A DNA stretch of 64,000 nucleotides, taken from contig OY744464.1 in assembly GCA_963556145.1 (NCBI GenBank), positions 1,364,001 to 1,428,000 of the forward strand, given 5' to 3'. The translations under genes and the position numbers were made by a program. Of the stretch, positions 59,501 through 64,000 are shown one piece after another. The DNA is from Hygrocybe punicea (lineage: Eukaryota > Basidiomycota > Agaricomycetes > Agaricales > Hygrophoraceae). A model generated the notes under the pieces. That model saw nothing but the letters and a program-made list of their open reading frames with translations, did no database searches and was not told where the DNA came from. Numbering within the stretch: the first letter of the stretch is position 1; every line of letters starts with the position of its first letter.

Positions 59501-60228
59501 ACCCACGGGTCATGCGGTACGGTGGGAATGTGGATCGGCGGGAAGTAGTCCGTATTGAACTGGCCTTTCTCGGATTCGTTCCAGGCGAAGGCGGCTTCTT
59601 GCGTTTTGATGATATGGTGGCCGAGTTTTTCTTCCTCAGGCCAAAGGAATGCATCCGGGTTCATCGGCATCGCGTCGTGTCGTTCCTGGGTATAGCGGGT
59701 GCCGGGTGTAAAGTCGGGCGGGTGAGTCGGGAGCGTGGGTAAATCGGCTAGCGGGTCGCCGGTGATCTCGCGTATGATACGGTATTCGTCGGGGAGAGTG
59801 GTAGAAATTGGGCGGATACGATCGGCTACCTTCTTATACTTTTTCTTGGTAACGACTCCTTTTAGGTCCCTGGTAGGGGGGGTGGTATACGAGATATAGG
59901 TAGCGTGTTCAGTAGAGGCCTTGTTACAAATATTCGAAGAAGAAATATGTGACGCAGGAGCGGAGACGGAACAAGACGAAGGAAGGGTATCGGTAGTACA
60001 TAGCTGATTTTGTACATCGGTCAACAATGAAATGTACTGGGCGGCAGTCTGAGGCTGAGACGAAGAGAAATCTAAATCGATAGAAAAACATAAGTCCTCT
60101 TCTCGGGGAAACGGCAAAAGGGAAGCATAGTTCGTGGTATAGGTGTGGTCGCTTTCGAGTGGCGGCTTCTCATCTCCCGGTGCGTCCTTTCCGAGAGGTA
60201 TCTCCGGGTCCTCGACTTCTAAAAATCC
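56569..60228 (-). CDS. pol: Ty3 Pol: reverse transcriptase, RNase H, integrase
   Basis: The frame has no ATG near its start and is reached by a -1 shift from gag at 60222-60228. Order: a spacer of about 200 residues; reverse transcriptase with SRWFCVLKKDGKSLRIVHD, SFDLFVSFDQ and catalytic YMDD (near 59050); RNase H with ILAVDSS, SKLELYGL and VDAKYIKGML; integrase with an HHCC zinc finger (DAHDSLGHKG..CHQC) and catalytic Asp-Asp-Glu at VDTM (near 57535), TDNG (near 57355) and VERRH (near 57250); then a GPY/F-type module (KPRYFGPMVVV) and an acidic end. No chromodomain is visible. No stop codon interrupts it, so the enzymes should be functional once the frameshift occurs. Confidence 0.93.
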   Translation of the reverse strand, partial: GFLEVEDPEIPLGKDAPGDEKPPLESDHTYTTNYASLLPFPREEDLCFSIDLDFSSSQPQTAAQYISLLTDVQNQLCTTDTLPSSCSVSAPASHISSSNICNKASTEHATYISYTTPPTRDLKGVVTKKKYKKVADRIRPISTTLPDEYRIIREITGDPLADLPTLPTHPPDFTPGTRYTQERHDAMPMNPDAFLWPEEEKLGHHIIKTQEAAFAWNESEKGQFNTDYFPPIHIPTVPHDPWVHRNIPIPPGILNEVIGIIKDKINAGTYEPSNSSYRSRWFCVLKKDGKSLRIVHDLQPLNAVTIRDPAVPPMTEHLAEAFGGHSCYASFDLFVSFDQRLVHASSRDYMTFQSPLGMLRLTRIAMGYTNSPQILHGDSTYILRDEIPHLAVPYMDDIPVKGPPTRYEQPDGTYETIPENPAIRRFIWEHFQGVNRVIQRFRYVGGTFNGKKLELCRPSVIVVGHRCTYEGRVADDSKVQKIRDWPLPTNLTEVRAFLGICGVLRIFIKDFSLHSRPLVRLTRKGIPFEFGEEEETAVDYLKNAVITSPALRAIDYTREWEVILAVDSSVLGVGFVLMQIRADGKHYPNHFGSISWNEREARYSQSKLELYGLFRALRAYRIFIIGVRNLTVEVDAKYIKGMLNNPDIQPNATINRWIAGMLLFDFRLVHVPASAHGAPDRLSRRPRAAEDPEEINDSDDWLDHSYGFFMEVVNYRPVPIPSKPIAVCGRCRATADRLQELPAVLVYTNQEAVSDIPRSDKARAADARLALVETWLRDLTRPANFTDEEYRLFLRYALEFFVTDNKLWRKDRHGKHKLVIPPDRRLQLLKDAHDSLGHKGIFSVRARLLDRFWWPHLDHDVKWYVQSCHQCQVRQMRYHHILPTVATPALLFHKAYVDTMFMPRSGGYRYIVQARCSLSAYPEFRMLRHETGSTIGTFLFEDILCRWGALEEIVTDNGKPFVEALDYLASRYGIRHIRISPYNSQANGPVERRHLDVREAIMKSCDGDEKKWHTVTHSVFWAERVTTHKSLGYSSYYIAHGVEPLFPFDFAEATYMVPTQDTMSTTDLIVIRARQLRKREADLDQVKEKLTKSRLASARQFEQKYANTIKVYDFEPGNLVLVRNSRIEMSLDRKAKPRYFGPMVVVRKTEGGSYILAELDGAVSKSRFAAFRVVPYHARSKISIPLDNFLQYPDANNTDSNDLDDLTYPPSIDSSPDDD

Positions 60229-62408
60229 GGCTTTCCGGTGTCGGACCGCTCTTGTCGGTTCTTTTGGTTGTGCTCGATGGTGGGCAAGGTGACGACAGTG
60301 CCGGTGTTTGGATCCGTGATCGTGACTTGTTGTTCTCCGTTTTTATAATCCTTCGTAAGAGCCTCGGAAAGCGTGAAGAACGGACGGCCGATGAGGATCT
60401 CGTAGGGGGCGTCGTCGACGACTTGGACTTGGAGGAAAAGATCGACGTCGCCGAAGGTGAATTTTAGGTTGGCGATCCGGCCGAGGGTGTCGTTGTCGCT
60501 TTTATTTGCCGACTGCATCCGCATCTTCATATTTTGGAGGCCGTAACCGAGTTTCTCCCAAATATCGCGCCGCATGCCGATGATCATGGAACCGTTGTCG
60601 AGGACGCACTCAAATACGAATTTGCCGTTGATGAGCGGGTAGACCGCACGGAGAGGGACTGAGTCGCGGCCGACGACGAGCGGGACGTTTTCCTGACAGT
60701 GTTGACAGGCGCGAGTGGGGATTTCGGGTGCGTGAAAGTGGAAGACCTCGACGTTGTTACTCTCGGCGGTGACCTTTTTCGACGTAGTGAGGTCCTTCAT
60801 GTGACGGCGGGCATCGGACGACATGGCTAAAAGTTCTCGCTGCGAAATGCAGACTTGAGAATCGAGCGCGCAGTCGATGACGGACTTGGCGATACCGGGA
60901 TCTTCGATGGGGGCTTGGTAGCGGTATTGGGGGTGCGATGCGGGAAGGTTCTGGGGAGTGCACGGTACAAGGGCGGTCGGCTTGGTCGGCCGCGTGTTCG
61001 AAGGGGGGACTATGGTGATCGGCTGCTCGTTGATAGGTCTGGCCGTTTTCTCGGCGGGTTTCGCGGCGGGGACAGACGTGGAAGTGGTGGGCAGATTGGG
61101 AAACGTTTCTCTAGACTTGCCTTTTGCCTTTGATGGGATCTCTACACCGTTGAATCTAACCCGTTTACGAAGCCGCTGCACTTCGGCTTCCAGAACCTTA
61201 ATCTGTTCGTTGTCGTCGTCGATGTCGGACGTCGTGGACTGAAAGATGTCGGCGTACTCGGTAGTGGCCTCTGGTTCGTAGGTGGTTACTTCGACAGCGG
61301 AGACGAAGTTAGCTTTGACATGAGGCGGCGGGTCGCGTTGGAACGGTTCTGTGGGGTTGCGGGCAGGGGGAGCGCGGTTGCCGGGGTTCTGTGCGTGCCA
61401 CGCGTCGAAGCGTTCCCTCATATTTTTGCCGACGATAGCCTTTGGAAGATACATTCCGTTAGGCAACACGATGCGGCCGTGCTCGTTCTTGCGGCATATC
61501 CCGTCTCGAGTGTACTGCTCGCAAATAGGACAATCGCGTATACGATGGAACGGGTCGTCGCAAAAGAGGCAGTTGAAATTGGTGAAACCCTGTCCCGCGG
61601 TGGTCGGCTCAGCCCTATTTGCACACGGCTTTGGGGGGTTGTTGCGTTCGGTGAGGGCTTGTGTGAGGACGGCGAGTTGTTGCGAAACGAGACGAAATAG
61701 GTCGGATACGTTAGGTTCGACCGGTTCCGCTTTAGGAATGACCGGGTCATAGCGAGCGGGTGGCGGGTAGCGGGTGGCGGGTTCCATTGGAGTCGAGTAC
61801 TGGATGGCGGCAGGCGACGTTGACGAGAGACGAGAGACGGTGGACGGTTCAGCCGCGGTTCCGGCCAGCAAGAAGTGGGCGCAATTGTGGAAGTCCTGGA
61901 AGTCGTAAGGGTCGCTATGGAAATGGTTCGGCTTTTGGTACTGCAGACGGGTTTTGATGTCCTTTTTAAGCTCGACATGGAAGCCGTTCTCGTACGCGAT
62001 GTTGCGTTCTCGGGGAGAGATTCGACCCTTGTCTAAGAGGAATCCCGAGATCCGGATGAACTCGCGGTAATATTCGCCAAGTTCGGCGCGGGTACGGATA
62101 CCGTAAGCGGTTTGGGTGTGCGTAAGACGGTCGAGATCCGCCATAGTGTACCGGTGATCGTCTTCCGTACCCGGGTATAGCACGAGTACGCTCTTCTTGA
62201 ATGCGGCATAATCGACGCCGGTCGCGCTAGGTAAACTTGCCCAAAGCTCGTAGTCGCTAAGCGACGCGTAGCGCAGACTATGCTTGATGCGTCCTGCGTC
62301 GTTGAGAGCGGCATCGGCAGCAAGTATCTCGACTTCTTCGAAGAAGCGGTTTAAATTGAGCGGGTTCCCGTCGAAGGTCGGGGCCGTGGAGTGACCGCGA
62401 GCGGGCAT
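60219..62408 (-). CDS. gag: Ty3 Gag with aspartic protease
   Basis: 729 codons. The ATG at 62406-62408 is preceded in frame by a stop two codons upstream, so the start is well fixed. The N-terminal 200 residues are capsid-like (TFDGNPLNLNRFFEEVEIL, a retrotransposon gag pattern). A CCHC knuckle (CLFCDDPFHRIRDC) lies at about residues 278-292. A disordered proline-rich part follows, then retropepsin with the active site VLDNGSMI near residue 600 (DNG in place of DTG or DSG). It ends in TAG directly after a slippery heptamer. Gag forms the particle and protease cuts the polyproteins. Confidence 0.92.
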   Translation of the reverse strand: MPARGHSTAPTFDGNPLNLNRFFEEVEILAADAALNDAGRIKHSLRYASLSDYELWASLPSATGVDYAAFKKSVLVLYPGTEDDHRYTMADLDRLTHTQTAYGIRTRAELGEYYREFIRISGFLLDKGRISPRERNIAYENGFHVELKKDIKTRLQYQKPNHFHSDPYDFQDFHNCAHFLLAGTAAEPSTVSRLSSTSPAAIQYSTPMEPATRYPPPARYDPVIPKAEPVEPNVSDLFRLVSQQLAVLTQALTERNNPPKPCANRAEPTTAGQGFTNFNCLFCDDPFHRIRDCPICEQYTRDGICRKNEHGRIVLPNGMYLPKAIVGKNMRERFDAWHAQNPGNRAPPARNPTEPFQRDPPPHVKANFVSAVEVTTYEPEATTEYADIFQSTTSDIDDDNEQIKVLEAEVQRLRKRVRFNGVEIPSKAKGKSRETFPNLPTTSTSVPAAKPAEKTARPINEQPITIVPPSNTRPTKPTALVPCTPQNLPASHPQYRYQAPIEDPGIAKSVIDCALDSQVCISQRELLAMSSDARRHMKDLTTSKKVTAESNNVEVFHFHAPEIPTRACQHCQENVPLVVGRDSVPLRAVYPLINGKFVFECVLDNGSMIIGMRRDIWEKLGYGLQNMKMRMQSANKSDNDTLGRIANLKFTFGDVDLFLQVQVVDDAPYEILIGRPFFTLSEALTKDYKNGEQQVTITDPNTGTVVTLPTIEHNQKNRQERSDTGKPDF
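60222..60228 (-). promoter_or_regulatory. Probable -1 ribosomal frameshift site GGATTTT
   Basis: On the minus strand the gag end reads CCG GAT TTT TAG. GGATTTT fits the slippery pattern (X XXY YYZ, as G GAT TTT) used by some plant RNA viruses, and it touches the stop codon. Shifting by -1 gives GGA TTT TTA GAA, which opens directly into the pol frame. The frame offset between gag and pol is -1 as required. A downstream RNA structure was not assessed. Confidence 0.7.
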
Positions 62409-62574
62409 TTGTCATGGAGTAACATGGGGAGCGGTGACGTGGGGAGCGGTCGAAGATCCAGAGGTCGAAGTCATTGTAGGTGGAAGGAGCTGAGATGTCG
62501 ATGAAGCGGTTGTCGGGTGTACGATGAGCGGGTCGGGTAACGTGGGCGATGACGGCGTGGACGAAGATGAAGAT

Positions 62575-62709
62575 GGGGACGATGACGATGACGGAGTTTT
62601 CGATGTCGAGAGCGAGGACGGAGACGATGACGATGACGGAGTTTTCGATGTCGAGAGCGAAGACGGAGACGATGACGATGACGGAGTTTTCGATGTCGAG
62701 AGCGAAGAC
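62575..62709. repeat. 45-bp tandem repeat (three units) in the Ty3 leader
   Basis: Three adjacent 45-bp units, almost identical, with GACGATGACGATGACGG and a TTTTCGATGTCGAGAGC part. They lie between the tRNA primer site and gag, in the transcript leader. Being a multiple of three, they also create an acidic plus-strand frame that I treat as a shadow. Confidence 0.9.
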
Positions 62710-63045
62710 GTGGACGGGGGTTCTAGCGAGGTCGAAGTCGGGGACGTAGGCGATGCGGGTGTCGAACTGAGATCGGATGAGTCAGGTGTAATGGTAATTA
62801 TCGGTATATCGACCGATTCGAGACTGTCGGATGAAAGATATAGGGGGGTGTTTGACCCTGAGACGAGCGGGAGATTGTTATGTCGAGCGAGGTGGTCAGG
62901 TACTAGCTGGAAGAAGTCGTCGTCGATTGTCGGGTCGAAGGCGGCTAAAGATAGTTCTTGTTGAAGAGTTCTTCGAGGAAGTTCTCAAAGACGATGGTCA
63001 GAGGGAGGGATACGGGAAGAGGAAGCTATGGTGGTGCTAGACTAT

Positions 63046-63063
63046 TCCTCGCGGTGGGCTCCA
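63046..63063 (-). other. Primer binding site of the Ty3 element
   Basis: Two bases inside the 5' LTR the minus strand reads TGGAGCCCACCGCGAGGA. It starts with TGG, complementary to the CCA end of a tRNA, and the next 15 bases look like an acceptor and T-stem. Which tRNA is meant cannot be told from the window. Confidence 0.75.
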
Positions 63064-63065
63064 GA

Positions 63066-63860
63066 TGTAAAGGCGAGGTCGGGGTGGCTGCGGAATAATA
63101 ATCCTAAGCCTGTGGGGTCAGCGTAGAAGTGACTGGGAATAGTCTAACAAGCTTCAGTAAGATAATAGGATGTAAAAAGTAAGAAGCCGCCGAGTAAACT
63201 ACTGAAATCTATCGAGACCGATCGAAGCCGACGAAGCCGACGATGTCGGGTACGGCGGGTCGGGTGTCGGGTGATGAGAAACGTAGAGATAAAGGCGGTA
63301 GAACGACGGGGAGGGCGTCGAGGAATCCAACGAGCAATGTGTGCGATGGAATTTACTGAGAGACTTAATTCTCAGAGAGAGGAAATGGGGGAACTGGTTT
63401 CTTATTTTGAGACGGCGCTTGGGCACCGTTTTTATACTACAAAGTTCTGTACCTAGATTCGGACGAGAGTCCTTGGCCGATGAGAGGAAACAAAGGAGAA
63501 TAAAAAAGGGGAAGTAGGAAGAGCGTTGCGAGGCGACGATGACAGGGAAAATGGGTGGAAGATATAAAAAACCGTAAAAGATGCAAAATACTTTACTATA
63601 TCCCCATAAGGGAGACGCTAGGCGTGAATAAGGCAAGTCCGATGTCGGGATCCCAGTCCGATGAGATCTATCTATGATATTTGAAGTTCCGCGAGTTTAG
63701 GAGATAGACCGACCAGGTACGTGAGCGGCCGTGCTAGTCGGTATGCATCGGGTTGCGTCGGGTTGCGTCGGGTTCGAACGTAGATTGCTAGAGACGTCGG
63801 GTTCGAGCGGATTCGCTAGATATCGATGTTACGGCCTCAGAGGGTCGAGGACCCTCTACA
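63066..63860 (-). repeat. 5' LTR of the Ty3 element
   Basis: Right copy in window coordinates, promoter LTR of the minus-strand transcript; TATA box at 63429-63436. It differs from the other LTR at seven sites, all A/G or C/T. Confidence 0.95.
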
Positions 63861-64000
63861 TCGTACAATTGTTTCAGCAAATGCAATGCTGCAGGGTAAT
63901 CCTGAGACAGCTGCCAAACACTTGTCGAACAGTGTTCGGCCTGTTCGACAAGTATTCTCTATTTGCATTATTAATAATTCTAATGCACATAGTACATGTA
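63861..64000 (-). repeat. 175-bp-type repeat right of the Ty3 element
   Basis: Continuation of the repeat interrupted by the Ty3 insertion. The reverse complement has ATGTGCATTAGAATTATTAATA and GTTCGACAAGTG-type phrases seen near 9870-9940. It runs off the window end. Confidence 0.55.

Larger units (their letters stand above)
54007..63860 (-). mobile_element. Complete Ty3/gypsy LTR retrotransposon, reverse orientation
   Basis: A 9854-bp element with two 795-bp LTRs, TG...CA ends and a 4-bp target duplication TCGT (54003-54006 and 63861-63864). In transcription order (right to left): 5' LTR, tRNA primer site, leader with a 45-bp repeat, gag-protease ORF, -1 frameshift site, pol ORF, antisense gene, purine-rich tract, 3' LTR. 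Gag-protease and pol have no stops, and the LTRs differ at 7 of 795 positions, all transitions. It inserted recently into the 175-bp-type repeat and could still be active. Confidence 0.95.

Noticed and set aside
62524..62964. Acidic 146-codon plus-strand frame in the Ty3 leader
   Set aside because: Its acidic repeats are the translation of the 45-bp tandem repeat; no splice or domain evidence supports a gene.

Overview
The window comes from a repeat-rich part of a filamentous basidiomycete genome, most likely an Agaricomycete. The evidence is genes cut by introns of about 44-78 nt, a KDZ transposase with a CxC5/CxC6-type gene, a BTB gene of the kind expanded in mushrooms, an RTC4-like protein, Ty3 and Ty1-copia retrotransposons, and a Helitron-type Rep-helicase. 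I see no rRNA, tRNA or CRISPR array. There is one 200-N gap (2224-2423).

Layout. 1-10.9 kb: minisatellites, palindromic repeats, hairpin/TIR elements (one hAT-type with an exact 8-bp target duplication), an F-box-like relic, and the 3' end of a decayed Helitron ending in CTAG at 10941. 11.0-12.0 kb: a hAT-type non-autonomous element with an exact 8-bp target duplication. 12.4-15.7 kb: a KDZ transposase pseudogene with eight in-frame TGA codons. 15.9-24.3 kb: a second copy of the 0.1-3 kb repeat block, expanded by a GGTTGACC minisatellite, plus a hAT-like insertion and a retropepsin relic. 24.4-32.9 kb: lineage-specific genes: an open CxC5/CxC6 gene, a conserved gene and a divergent BTB gene (each with one stop), and an RTC4-like gene. 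33.4-35.35 kb: the 5' part of a Ty1-copia element, cut exactly at a Helitron 3' terminus. 35.35-43.2 kb: that Helitron's Rep-helicase, one reading frame of about 2380 codons with four stops and a C-terminal ubiquitin-protease-like domain. 44.1-53.6 kb: four fully open spliced genes, one ATP-grasp-like, plus a possible small ORF. 54.0-63.86 kb: a young, complete Ty3 element in reverse orientation with a 4-bp target duplication, 795-bp LTRs differing at 7 sites, a probable -1 frameshift signal between gag-protease and pol, and an antisense spliced gene with a Zn2Cys6-type cysteine pattern between pol and the 3' LTR.

How the parts relate. The copia element does not resume anywhere before 64000, so the Helitron that interrupts it may extend past the window's right end and carry the open genes as cargo; this is inference. 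Old elements carry stops nearly all explained by C-to-T change, many of them CGA to TGA, which fits methylation followed by deamination. The 44-53.6 kb genes, the CxC gene and the RTC4-like gene lack this damage.
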